Positions 19,649 to 28,905 of a stretch of DNA of 64,000 bases are shown here, in pieces. This DNA comes from an uncultured Clostridia bacterium. GTDB taxonomy: Bacteria; Bacillota; Clostridia; TANB77; CAG-508. The position numbers and the translations under genes are program-made. A model generated the notes under the pieces. That model had not been told where the DNA came from. It did no database searches and saw only the letters and a program-made list of their open reading frames with translations. The stretch covers positions 47,139 to 111,138 of the forward strand of contig CATGLK010000004.1 in NCBI GenBank assembly GCA_949538735.1. The letters run 5' to 3'. Position 1 is the stretch's first letter, and every line of letters begins with the position of its first letter.

Positions 19649-19685
19649 AAAAGTAGATACAAAATAAAGTATCTACTTTTGTTGT
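19649..19685 (+). terminator. Rho-independent terminator
   Basis: AAAAGTAGATAC pairs with GTATCTACTTTT, closing the cohesin gene. Confidence 0.8.
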
Positions 19686-19816
19686 ATATATTCCCTTTGA
19701 ACTAGAATAATTAGTGTCATAAATATATTATTAGTAATAGCGTTAGTTTGAATAAAATAGACTTTACAAAACTTTATGAAAATGATATTATTTGTAAAGG
19801 AAAGAGGAAAAGGCAA

Positions 19817-21111
19817 ATGGCAAAGAAATATTTAGAAAAGAATGTACTAGAAGCTGCACTTGAAAGACTAGACATCATATTTCACAATTTTGAAAATATA
19901 TATTTTAGTGTAAGCCGGAGGAAAAGATAGTTCAGTAATGGTACAACTAGCTAATATGGTGGCAAAAAAGCTAAATAAAAAATTTGATGTATTATACATT
20001 GATTTAGAAGCACAATATAGACACACAATTGAACATGTTGAAGAATTAAAACAATTATCACAAATAAGGGACTTTTACCACATTGCATTACCAATAGCAT
20101 TAAGAAACGCAGTATCTGTATTGCAACCTAAATGGATATGTTGGGAAGAAGAAAGTAAGCATTTATGGGTAAGAGATATGCCAAAAGATAGCATAAATAT
20201 AAAAAACTGCCCATTTTCGTGGTTTAAAAAAGGAGAAGAATTTGAAGAGTTTATAATTCAATTCGCACAATGGTACCAAGAAAAGTATGGAGGAAAAGTA
20301 GCATGTGGTGTAGGAATAAGGACAGACGAAAGTTTAAACAGATTTAGAACAATTGCATTTCAAGATAGAAAAACAAGATTTAAAGACTATAATTGGACAA
20401 CACAAATAAAGCAACATGAAAAACGTTTAGATGTCTATAATTTTTATCCAATTTATGATTGGGCAGCAGAAGACATATGGGGAGCTGTAAGTCAATTAGA
20501 CCTGAAATATAACTATATATATGAGTTAATGTACAAAAATGGAGTAACAATTTATGAACAAAGACTATGCCAACCATATGGAGATGACCAAAGAAACGGA
20601 CTAAATCAATTTAAGGCGCTAGAATATGAAACATGGTCAAAAGTATTAAACAGGGTAAACCGGAGTTAATTTTGGTAACATCTATTGCAAAACAACAGCT
20701 TTAGGAAATATAAAATCATGTAAACCAGAATTTATGACATGGCAAGAATATACAATATTTTTATTAGAAAGTATAGGAATATATAATAAAGATTTAATGC
20801 TTCACTATTATAGAAAAATAAAGAAATTTATGGTTTGGCATGAAGTAAAATTAGGAATAAAATTAAAAGACATTCCAGACACAGCAGAAGTTAAATTGGA
20901 AAGTCAGAAAAAAGCAATATCTTGGAGAAGAATTGCAAGAGCAATAGAAAAGAACGATTTCTATCTTAGAAGATTATCATTTACACAGACAAAAAACGAT
21001 GATAAGGAATTAATGAGACTAATACATAAATGGGACAATCTATTAAATGAAACAACCAAAACAGATGATAAAACACTTCAAAAAATAATACAGGAAAAGA
21101 AGGAGAAATAA
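19817..21111 (+). CDS. IbrA-like phosphoadenosine phosphosulfate reductase-family (DUF3440) protein with two CGG +1 shifts
   Basis: Three reading frames join at two CGG sites into one 430-residue protein. The first shift (19916) lies inside the PP-loop and rebuilds VSGGKDSSVMVQL, the ATP-pyrophosphatase signature. The second (20661, residue 282) restores GVNFGNIYCKTTALG and the C-terminal region. The middle has CGVGIRTDESLNRFR and PIYDWAAEDIWGAV, typical of the IbrA/DndC-like branch. IbrA with the ParB-like IbrB was named as a regulator of immunoglobulin-binding genes in E. coli; the chemistry is undefined. The start is ATG 19817. A GNAT-like gene and an IbrB-like gene follow. With no shift only a 37-residue peptide results. 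Confidence 0.88.
19916..19918 (+). other. CGG +1 frameshift site 6 (AGC CGG A)
   Basis: AGC CGG AGG in zero frame, AGC GGA GGA AAA GAT AGT after dropping C. The restored Gly is the first Gly of the PP-loop SGGKDS, so the position of the extra base is fixed by a near-invariant motif. Confidence 0.92.
20661..20663 (+). other. CGG +1 frameshift site 7 (AAC CGG A)
   Basis: AAC CGG AGT followed by TAA in zero frame; AAC GGA GTT AAT TTT after dropping C. Second site in the IbrA-like gene. Confidence 0.87.
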
Positions 21112-21113
21112 AA

Positions 21114-21503
21114 ATGGTAATAAAAATGACAAATAAAGATGAAAATTTTTATAATTACATGGGAAGATTTTTCGGATCAAGATTAGTTGAAAAACAAATG
21201 AATGATAGGATGTATGATGATGATAATAAAGAATGGTATTTATGTATAGAAGAAGAAAAGGTAAAAGCTTTTGTTTCTATACATGATGAAGTGATAAAAA
21301 ACATTTATACAACAAAAGAAGAATATTTAGAAGAAGTATTAAAACGAATAGTAAAACAAAAGAAAATAATAACATTTAGTATAGTGACTAATAAATATAT
21401 AGATACTTATGAAAAATGTGGCTTTAAAATAGGAAATAACAAGGACTACAAGAATTTTACAACAATATATATAGATAGATTACCAACACCATTACTAGAC
21501 TAA
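21114..21503 (+). CDS. Small GNAT-like protein in the ibrAB-like cluster
   Basis: It is 129 residues, two bases after the IbrA-like gene. EWYLCIEEEKVKAFVSIHDEVI and YIDTYEKCGFKIGNNKDYKNFTTIY, here given in part, resemble the core strands and C-terminal YEKCGF motif of GNAT acetyltransferases, though the acetyl-CoA loop is not obvious. Position between ibrA-like and ibrB-like genes suggests a shared role. Function unknown. Confidence 0.6.
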   Translation: MVIKMTNKDENFYNYMGRFFGSRLVEKQMNDRMYDDDNKEWYLCIEEEKVKAFVSIHDEVIKNIYTTKEEYLEEVLKRIVKQKKIITFSIVTNKYIDTYEKCGFKIGNNKDYKNFTTIYIDRLPTPLLD

Positions 21504-21545
21504 TAAATAAATTATTGAAAATTAAACAGGAGGGATTATGCGAAA

Positions 21546-22073
21546 ATGAAAAGACAAAAAATAGAAATGCCAGTATTAAATGTAAAAATGGTTGATATAA
21601 ATAAAGTGGTTGCAAATGATTACAACCCAAACAAGGTAGCACCACCAGAAATGAAATTGTTAAAACATTCAATTGAAGAAGACGGATATACACAACCAAT
21701 AGTAACTTATTATGATAAAAAGAATGACATCTATATAGTAGTAGACGGCTTTCACCGTTATAGATGTGCAAAAGAATACTTCCACTTAAAAGAAGTTCCA
21801 ATTGTTACAATAGATAAGAATTTGGAAAGTCGTATGGCAAGTACAATAAGACATAATAGAGCAAGAGGAACACATCAAATTATTGATATGTCTCATATTG
21901 TTATAACATTAACTCAAAATGGCTGGACAGAAGCGGAAATATCAAAACACTTAGGAATGGAACTAGATGAAATTATTAGACTAAAACAAATTACAGGTTT
22001 AAAAGAAAACTTTGCAAACCATACATTTAGCAAATCTTGGGAAGAATATGAACAAAATTTAAAGAAAAAATAA
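21546..22073 (+). CDS. IbrB-like ParB/sulfiredoxin-fold protein
   Basis: It is 175 residues. The N-terminal ParB/Srx-type domain shows VVANDYNPNKVAPPEM, then HSIEEDGYTQPIVTYYD and VVDGFHRYRCAKEYF. RHNRARGTHQ follows, then an HTH-like helix pair (MSHIVITLTQNGWTEAEISKHLGM in part). This is the IbrB arrangement. The upstream AGGAGGG is followed at 21538 by ATG CGA AAA TGA, a three-codon frame whose stop overlaps this ATG region, so initiation may be coupled. It acts with the IbrA-like protein by analogy. Confidence 0.82.
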   Translation: MKRQKIEMPVLNVKMVDINKVVANDYNPNKVAPPEMKLLKHSIEEDGYTQPIVTYYDKKNDIYIVVDGFHRYRCAKEYFHLKEVPIVTIDKNLESRMASTIRHNRARGTHQIIDMSHIVITLTQNGWTEAEISKHLGMELDEIIRLKQITGLKENFANHTFSKSWEEYEQNLKKK

Positions 22074-22076
22074 TTG

Positions 22077-22140
22077 CCACTGGGGACGGACCTTTTTGGC
22101 AAAAAAATGCCAAAAAGGTCCGTCCCCAGTGGCAATTTTT
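22077..22140 (+). repeat. Palindromic GGGGACGGACC repeat acting as terminator
   Basis: TTGCCACTGGGGACGGACCTTTTTGGC is followed by its full inverted copy around AAAAAAA and a T run: near-perfect 26-base arms. It closes the ibrAB-like operon and shares its core with 3004-3037. Confidence 0.8.
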
Positions 22141-22152
22141 TATATGCAAAAA

Positions 22153-22181
22153 TTGACAAAATGTGATAAAAATGGTATACT
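22153..22181 (+). promoter_or_regulatory. Promoter of the MATE fusion gene
   Basis: TTGACA at 22153, 17 bases, TATACT at 22176. Confidence 0.7.
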
Positions 22182-22215
22182 AGACTGTGCGAAAAAATTA
22201 GAAGGAGGAAGAAAG

Positions 22216-24219
22216 ATGAACAATGAAGAGAACATTTTAGGATATGAGAAGATAGGAAAATTGATAAGAAAATTTTCAATTCCTTGTATCATATCTTTAT
22301 TAGTAAACTCCCTATATAATATAGTAGACCAAATATTTATCGGTTGGGGAGTAGGATATTTAGGAAATGGAGCAACAAATGTAGTATTTCCGTTAACAAT
22401 GATATGTTTAGCTTTTTCTCTAATGTTTGGAGATGGTGCATCAGCATACTTAAGCTTGAAATTAGGAGAAAAGAAAAAAGAAGAGGCATCAAAAGGTGTG
22501 GCAAATGGAATATCTTTATGTGTGATTATATCTATAATTTTGTGTGCAGGAACATTGATATTTTTACCACAATTATTGAATGTATTTGGTTGTACTGATG
22601 TACTAAGAGAATATGCTTTAAGTTATGGCTATGTTATAGCAATAGGATTACCATTTACAATGATAGGTACAACATTAAACTCAATTATAAGAGCAGACGG
22701 AGCACCAAAATATGCAATGACATCTATGGTATCAGGTGCTATACTTAATGTTATATTAGACCCAATATTTATATTTGTATTCAAAATGGGTGTACAAGGT
22801 GCAGCGATTGCAACAGTTATAAGTCAAATACTAACTTTTATTATTAATATTTTATATATCAATAAATTTAAAACAATCAAATTAACAAAACAAGAATTTA
22901 AAATAAATGTAGGTGTAGCAAAGAAAGTATCAACATTAGGAATAAGCAGTTTTATAACACAAATGAGCTTTGTAGTACTTGTAGCAGTTGAAAACAATTT
23001 ACTTTCAAAATATGGAAGTGAATCAAAATTTGGTTCAGAAATACCAATTACAGTACTTGGAATTGTTATGAAAATAAGCCAAATACTAAATAGTATAATA
23101 ATTGGATTGGCAGCAGGAGCACAGCCAATAATAGGATATAACTATGGTGCTAAAAAATATGATAGAGTAAAACAAACTTTAAAAACAGTACTTGGTATAA
23201 GTTTAATAATTAGTACAATTGCATTTATACTATTCCAAACAATACCAGACAAATTGATATCAATTTTTGGTAGTGGTGATGAACTATATATGGAATTTGC
23301 TTGCTTAGGATTTAGAACATTCCTAATGCTATGTATATGTAATGGAGTACAAATACCATCAGGAATATTTTTCCAAGCAATCGGAAAAAGTGTAAAAAGT
23401 GCAGCACTATCATTATCAAGACAAATATTATTTTTAATACCTGCAATGATTATATTAAGTAACTTCTTTGGAATAACAGGAATATTAGCAGCTGGACCAG
23501 TTGCAGACGGACTTGCATTTGTTATAGCAGCAATTTTACTTGTATTAGAAGTAAGACATTTTGGAAAAGAAAAAGTTAAGAGCGAAGCTTTAATAGATGA
23601 CACAAGTACAGACAACCAACTAAACAAACAAATAGTAATTACAATATCAAGAGAATATGGATCAGGCGGAAGATATATTGGTAGAATAATTGCAGATAAA
23701 TTAGGTATCAAATTATATGATAAAGAATTTATTACAAAATTGGCACAAGAAACAGGATTATCAGAAGAATACATAGAAAGTAAAGAACAAAAAAGAGATG
23801 TTTTATCAGGATTAAATAATGGATATTATTTTGGAATTGATAATGCAGACGAATTGTTTATAAAAGAAGCAGAACTAATTACTAAAACAGCAGAAGAACA
23901 ATCTTGTGTTATAATTGGTAGATGTTCAGACTTTATATTAAAAGATAAAGAAAATGTACTTAAAGTATTTGTTTATAGTGATATGGAAGATAAGATTAAA
24001 AGAGCAACAGAATTTTATGGTATGAATAAACAAAAGGCAGAAAAAGAAATTAAGAGAATTGATAAGCTAAGAGCTAATCATTATAAACATTATACAGACA
24101 AAGAATGGGCTAATCACAGTAATTATGATATATGTATTAATAGTGATACATTAGGAGTAGAAAAAGCAGCTGATTTAATTTGCCAAATGATAAGAGACAA
24201 AGAAGCAATATTAGCTTAA
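22216..24219 (+). CDS. MATE efflux transporter fused to a cytidylate kinase-like domain
   Basis: It is 667 residues from ATG 22216 (RBS GGAGGAAG). Residues 1 to about 450 are a MATE transporter: FSIPCIISLLVNSLYNIVDQIF, here in part, and GDGASAYLSLKLGE, twelve hydrophobic segments. After a short linker the C-terminal 200 residues begin QIVITISREYGSGGRYIGRIIADKLG, given in part: the P-loop-like SREYGSGG of cytidylate kinase-like (Cytidylate_kin2) proteins. VIIGRCSDFILKD and RIDKLRANHYKHYTDKEW follow. The reading frame is continuous, so the fusion is real in this sequence. How a nucleotide kinase-like domain serves an efflux pump is unknown. Confidence 0.9.
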   Translation: MNNEENILGYEKIGKLIRKFSIPCIISLLVNSLYNIVDQIFIGWGVGYLGNGATNVVFPLTMICLAFSLMFGDGASAYLSLKLGEKKKEEASKGVANGISLCVIISIILCAGTLIFLPQLLNVFGCTDVLREYALSYGYVIAIGLPFTMIGTTLNSIIRADGAPKYAMTSMVSGAILNVILDPIFIFVFKMGVQGAAIATVISQILTFIINILYINKFKTIKLTKQEFKINVGVAKKVSTLGISSFITQMSFVVLVAVENNLLSKYGSESKFGSEIPITVLGIVMKISQILNSIIIGLAAGAQPIIGYNYGAKKYDRVKQTLKTVLGISLIISTIAFILFQTIPDKLISIFGSGDELYMEFACLGFRTFLMLCICNGVQIPSGIFFQAIGKSVKSAALSLSRQILFLIPAMIILSNFFGITGILAAGPVADGLAFVIAAILLVLEVRHFGKEKVKSEALIDDTSTDNQLNKQIVITISREYGSGGRYIGRIIADKLGIKLYDKEFITKLAQETGLSEEYIESKEQKRDVLSGLNNGYYFGIDNADELFIKEAELITKTAEEQSCVIIGRCSDFILKDKENVLKVFVYSDMEDKIKRATEFYGMNKQKAEKEIKRIDKLRANHYKHYTDKEWANHSNYDICINSDTLGVEKAADLICQMIRDKEAILA

Positions 24220-24220
24220 A

Positions 24221-24318
24221 CTTTTTGGGACAGGGCAAAAAAGTTTTGACTGTGGACGTTTTGGGACAGGCCAAAAAAGTTTCATTGACGGACGTTTTGG
24301 GACAGTCCCAAAAAATCC
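24221..24318. repeat. GGGACAGG-type repeat, three copies
   Basis: TTTTTGGGACAGG-CAAAAAAGTTT is repeated with spacers GACGTTTTGGGACAG and ends with AGTCCCAAAAAATCC. Same family as 34352-34452 and 42712-42741. Confidence 0.75.
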
Positions 24319-24343
24319 AAAATTTAAAAAGGAGAGAAAGAGT

Positions 24344-25543
24344 ATGAAAGATTTGTTAAAAGATTATGCAGCAACTGAAAACAACCCAAAGTGGGAAAAC
24401 ATAATTAGAAGGGAAAAGCCTTTATATATAAGAGAAAGTGACATACGTTCAGACTTTGAAAGAGATTATACAAGAATTATACATTGCAATGCATATAGAA
24501 GATTAAAACATAAAACCCAAGTATTTTTCTCTCCAGAAGATGACCATATATGTACTAGAATAGAACATACAACACATGTAGAGTCAATAAGCTATACAAT
24601 TGCAAAATATTTAGGTTTAAATACAGAATTAACAAAAGCGATTGCATCAGCACACGATTTAGGACATAGCCCATTTGGACATCAAGGGGAAAAGGTCTTA
24701 TCAGAAATATCTGTAAGAGATATTGGAGAAAGATTTTGGCATGAAAAAAATGGATTAGAATATGTTGATAAAATTGAATTATTAGAAAATCATTTTAAAG
24801 ATAGACAGAACTTGAATTTAACATATGCAATACGTGATGGAATAATATCACATTGTGGCGAAATTGATGAAAATAGATTAAAGCCTAGAGAAGAGTATAT
24901 AGACTTGTATGATTACACTAGGCCAAACCAATATGCTCCATATACTTGGGAGGCTTGTGTTGTAAAAATAGCTGATAAAATATCATATTTAGGAAGAGAC
25001 ATAGAAGATGCGATTACATTAGGAATATTAGATGAAAAATTAGAAGATTTATATAAGCTATTAAATCATAATTCAGAAGAAGTAATTAATAACACTGTTA
25101 TAATAAATAAATTAGTATGTGACTTATGTGAAAATTCTTCATTAGAAAATGGATTATGTTTTTCAGAACAAACATTTAATATGTTAAATGAAATTAAAAA
25201 ATTCAACTATAATAATATTTATTTTGACGAAAGAATTAGTCCGTCAAATAGATACTTTAAACTTGTATTAAATGAAATATACGAAATTTTAAAGAAAACT
25301 TATAATGGAGAAAAAACACTAGAAAATATTGAAAAGATGAAAAAAGTATATCCTAAACTTTTTAGTAGTTTTAAGGACTGGATAACAAATTACTGGAATT
25401 TGGAAAGATATCCAAATTCTAAAAATGAAGTGATATTTGATATTAATAATGAAAAGGATTACTTTAAGGCAATTATTTATTACATCTCTGGTATGACAGA
25501 CAATTTTGCAATAGAAATATATAACGAGATTATTAGATTTTAG
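24344..25543 (+). CDS. Deoxyguanosinetriphosphate triphosphohydrolase-like protein
   Basis: It is 399 residues with an HD phosphohydrolase domain. Metal-binding patches are RIEHTTHVESIS and SAHDLGHSPFGHQGE, with further conserved YAIRDGIISHCGE and ACVVKIADKISYLGRDIEDA. The N-terminus RRLKHKTQVFFSPEDDHICTR, given in part, is typical of the dGTPase group. It hydrolyses dNTPs to the nucleoside and triphosphate. RBS GGAGAG. Flanked on both sides by GGGAC-core repeats. Confidence 0.92.
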   Translation: MKDLLKDYAATENNPKWENIIRREKPLYIRESDIRSDFERDYTRIIHCNAYRRLKHKTQVFFSPEDDHICTRIEHTTHVESISYTIAKYLGLNTELTKAIASAHDLGHSPFGHQGEKVLSEISVRDIGERFWHEKNGLEYVDKIELLENHFKDRQNLNLTYAIRDGIISHCGEIDENRLKPREEYIDLYDYTRPNQYAPYTWEACVVKIADKISYLGRDIEDAITLGILDEKLEDLYKLLNHNSEEVINNTVIINKLVCDLCENSSLENGLCFSEQTFNMLNEIKKFNYNNIYFDERISPSNRYFKLVLNEIYEILKKTYNGEKTLENIEKMKKVYPKLFSSFKDWITNYWNLERYPNSKNEVIFDINNEKDYFKAIIYYISGMTDNFAIEIYNEIIRF

Positions 25544-25545
25544 TG

Positions 25546-25642
25546 GGACATTTGGGGACGTTTCTTTTTGGACATTTTGTCCAATTTGGGACACATCTTT
25601 AATTCTGATGGTGATGTTTTTTTGCTCCGTCCCCAAAAACAT
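25546..25642. repeat. GGGGACGTTTC / GGACATTTTGTCC intergenic repeat
   Basis: GGGGACGTTTCTTTTTGGACATTTTGTCCA is followed by GGGACACATCTTT and CCGTCCCC. Related copies at 35297, 35690 and 37703. Confidence 0.7.
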
Positions 25643-25665
25643 CAAAAGAAAGGTAGGCTGTTTCT

Positions 25666-26662
25666 ATGGAAAAGTACTTAGATATGAAAAGCAAAATAAA
25701 TTTGAGTGAACTGCAAAAAGTTGCAGGCATAATTAAAAATGACGGAATTGTATTGTTTCCAACAGAAACAGTCTATGGGATTGGCGCAAATGGATTATCA
25801 AAAAAAGCAGTAGAGAAGGTATATAAGGCAAAGGGAAGAAGTATAAAAAATCCAATTAATTTATTAGTAAGTGATATAAAAATGATAGAGAGTGTTGCAA
25901 AAGATATTACAGAATTAGAATATAAATTAATGGATGTTTTTTTTCCAGGTCCTTTTACAATTATATTGAAGAAGAAAGATATTGTTCCAAATATTGTTAC
26001 AGCAGGAGGGGATACTGTTGGTGTTCGTATGCCTAGTGGAGAAATTGCTTTGAAATTGGTTCAAGAATCAGGAGTTCCTATTGCTGCTCCAAGTGCTAAT
26101 TTATCAGGAAGCCTTAGTGGAACAAATTTGAATGATATAATTGGTGATTTTGAAAATAAGGTGGATTGCATAATAGATGGTGGAGATAGCAAAATTGGTT
26201 TGGAATCTACTATTGTTAAGGTCGTAGACGGTGTTCCACATATTTTGAGACCTGGAGCTATTACAGATGTTCAAATAAAAGATGTTGCAGGTGATGTTGT
26301 TTTGGATTATTTGAACAAGAATGAGTTTTTACCAAGTAGTGATATGGCACATTATAATATTAAAAATAGGTGTGTTTTGGTTAAGGCTGATAAAGGACAA
26401 GTTGATAAAGTAAATGCTATCTTAGAGCAATATAATAATGCTGTTGTTATTTGTTGCAATGAAAATGCTTGTAAGTATAATTCTAAAGTTATTTTGAATA
26501 TGGGGGCTAAGGATAATTTAGAGGCTGTTTCTAGAAATATTTTTAGGTTGCTTAGAGAAGCGGACAGGTCAAATCCTGATGTTATTGTTATAGAAGGGAT
26601 AGAAGAGAAACGGCCTAGGCAAGGCTATTATGGATAGAATTGTTAAGGCTTGTAATATATAA
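25666..26662 (+). CDS. ywlC: L-threonylcarbamoyladenylate synthase Sua5/YwlC with CGG(C) +1 shift
   Basis: It makes threonylcarbamoyl-AMP for the t6A37 modification of ANN-decoding tRNAs. The YrdC domain shows GIVLFPTETVYGIGANG, KAKGRSIKNPINLLV, GPFTIILKKK, VGVRMPSG and PIAAPSANLSGSLSGT. A linker and C-terminal Sua5 domain follow. Zero frame ends RPRQGYYG at 26637. At CGG 26611 a +1 read gives GLGKAIMDRIVKACNI and a stop at 26662, total 331 residues; GLGxAxxxRxxKA is the usual Sua5 C-terminus. This is the only shift site followed by C, so the +1 codon is GGC. Only the last 16 residues depend on the shift. Sua5 is usually essential. Confidence 0.93.
26611..26613 (+). other. CGG +1 frameshift site 8 (AAA CGG C)
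   Basis: AAA CGG CCT in zero frame, AAA GGC CTA GGC after dropping C. It shows the signal is the CGG codon rather than the tetranucleotide CGGA. Confidence 0.88.
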
Positions 26663-26679
26663 TGTTTGAAGAACTGTTG

Positions 26680-26713
26680 AAAGAGATAAACTTTTTCGGC
26701 AGTTTTTTTGTTT
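26680..26713 (+). terminator. Rho-independent terminator
   Basis: AACTGTTGAAAG pairs imperfectly with CTTTTTCGGCAGTT and is followed by a T run. Confidence 0.7.
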
Positions 26714-26867
26714 ATTATATTAACGTTATATGACAGGTTGTGTGCAATATAAAATTAATAGTAAAACGAAAAAATGTAGATACTAAAAAGAGAATAATGG
26801 TATACTTGTTGACGTAATTTGTATAAGAAGTGTAAAATTTAAATGAACAAAAGAAAGGAGTTTTTTA

Positions 26868-28788
26868 ATGAAAAAGATGAAACAAAAAGGAATTACACTA
26901 ATAGCACTCGTAATCACAATAATAGTATTATTAATATTAGCACGGAGTGACAATAGCAACACTAACAGGAGAAAATGGAACAATAGCAAGAGCGGGAGAA
27001 GCAAAATTTAAAACAGAATTATCAGCAGTTGCAGAAGAATATGACTTATATTTAATCCAAAGACTTTCAGAAGACAGAAACTTTGAAGAAGGTGCGTTAT
27101 ATGCAGGAAAAAATGCATTAATATATGATTCTGTCCAAGAAGAAGGAAATATATATACAGTTTTAAAAAATTCAGACAAAAAATATGTAGATAGTTTTGA
27201 AGTAATAAAAGGAGAGCTAATATTTTCAAGCCAAAGTAAACAAGAACTAGACTGGGCACAGGAGGTAGGAATAAAAGTAAGTCCATATATAATAATAGAC
27301 GGAGAATTGATGTCATCAGACCAAAACTTATACTTAATGGATGAAGCAACAGGAACGATAACAATACCAGAAAATGTAACTAAAATAGGAGAAGGAGCAT
27401 TTTCGAATGTAGAGGGATTGAGAACGATAGTAATACCAGGAAGTTGTAAAGAAATAGGTAAAAATGCTTTTGCGAACAACGAAACACTTGAAAAAGTAAT
27501 AATTCAAGATGGAGTCGAGATAATAGGGGAAAATGCTTTTGGGAGCTGTTATAATTTACAAAGTGTAGAAATGACAGATTCGGTACAAGGAATAGGAGTG
27601 GGTGCTTTTTATTATTGCATAAATTTGAAAAATATAAATATTTCAAATAATATAAAAGTTTTAAAACGACAAGTATTTGACGGTTGTGGTAACCTAAAAG
27701 AAATAACATTACCAAAGAATTTAGAAAGAATAGAGCATGGAGCATTGGCAGGTGGTGGTCTGACATATTTAAAAATACCAAAAACAGTAACATATATACA
27801 CCCTAATTTTTGCTTAGGAAGAAATAATTTGAATGAAATAGATACAACAGAAAATGAACATTATAAATTTGAAAATGGTTTTTTATTAACAGCAGATAAC
27901 AAAACAATCTGTTATATTTCACCAAGTAAACTTAAAGCGAGTAATACATTTGTTATTCCAGAAGGTGTAGAAACATATTCTTATACTACAAGCCAATATA
28001 CAAATATAAAAAAGCTAATTTTACCATCATCTTTAAAAGCTATAGGTGAGTATATGTGTTTACCTTCAAGCATAGAAGAAGTAGAAATAGCAAAAGGAAA
28101 CACAGCTTTGATAGCTGATGATGAAAATAAAATTTTATATAATAATAGAAATCAGCTAATATTATGTTATTCAAAAAACACAAATATAAGGATAAAAGAA
28201 GGAATAGTATCTGTTGGACAAGAAGCATTAGCAACAGCTACAAATGCAAAAGAAATAATATTTCCAGACTCGTTAACAACACTATATTCTGGAGCTATTA
28301 CAAGAATAAAGCAAGGAGTTAACATTACACTTGGTAAAAATGTTAATAGTATTCATTATGATGCAATAGATGTAAGAGAAAAAATAGGAAATATAACAAT
28401 GAGTGAAGAAAATGAAAGATATACAATAAAAGATAATGTATTGTACTCTAAAGATAGGAAAACATTAGAAAGAGTTTTTTATTATATAACTGGTGAATTT
28501 ACAGTTGAACCTAATGTGGAAAAAATATCAACAAATGCTTTTGGTGTTCAAAATCAAATAACTAATATTGTTTTACCAAATAATCTGAAAGAAATTGGTA
28601 CCAGAGCATTTTGGGGATGTTCTGCACTTACTAAAATAAAAATACCTTCTAATACTGTTTCAATAGCTGGAGATTGTTTCAACAATTGTAAAAACTTATC
28701 TGCAATAGAAATTGATAAAAAAGAAGGTAGTATATCAGGAGCACCTTGGGGTTGCCCATATGGTCTGAGAGCAGTGAAGTGGAAATAG
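26868..28788 (+). CDS. Prepilin-like N-terminus plus BspA-type LRR surface protein, copy 1, with CGG +1 shift
   Basis: The start is ATG 26868 behind AAAGGAG. The N-terminus KQKGITLIALVITIIVLLILA is a prepilin-type cleavage/methylation helix. At CGG 26943 the frame breaks after Ala25; +1 reading gives GVTIATLTGENGTIARAGEA, the standard continuation. A body of BspA-like LRR_5 repeats follows (IGEGAFSNVEGLRTIVIPG, IGENAFGSCYNLQSVEM and others), total 639 residues. The large LRR body is unlike a normal pilin; it may be exported and held in the membrane by the helix. Near-identical to the gene at 29779. Confidence 0.87.
26943..26945 (+). other. CGG +1 frameshift site 9 (GCA CGG A)
   Basis: GCA CGG AGT GAC ends nowhere useful in zero frame; GCA GGA GTG ACA restores LAGVTIA of the prepilin helix. 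Residue 26. Confidence 0.88.
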
Positions 28789-28796
28789 GATATTAA

Positions 28797-28841
28797 TAAA
28801 AAGTAGAAATTTTAATTTTAGAGAATTTCTACTTTTTAATT
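28797..28841 (+). terminator. Rho-independent terminator
   Basis: AAAAAGTAGAAATT pairs with AATTTCTACTTTTT. Confidence 0.75.
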
Positions 28842-28905
28842 TAATGAAATAATAGACAATAAATAAAAAATATATTATAATAAGAATACGAAAGAAGGGA
28901 AAGAA

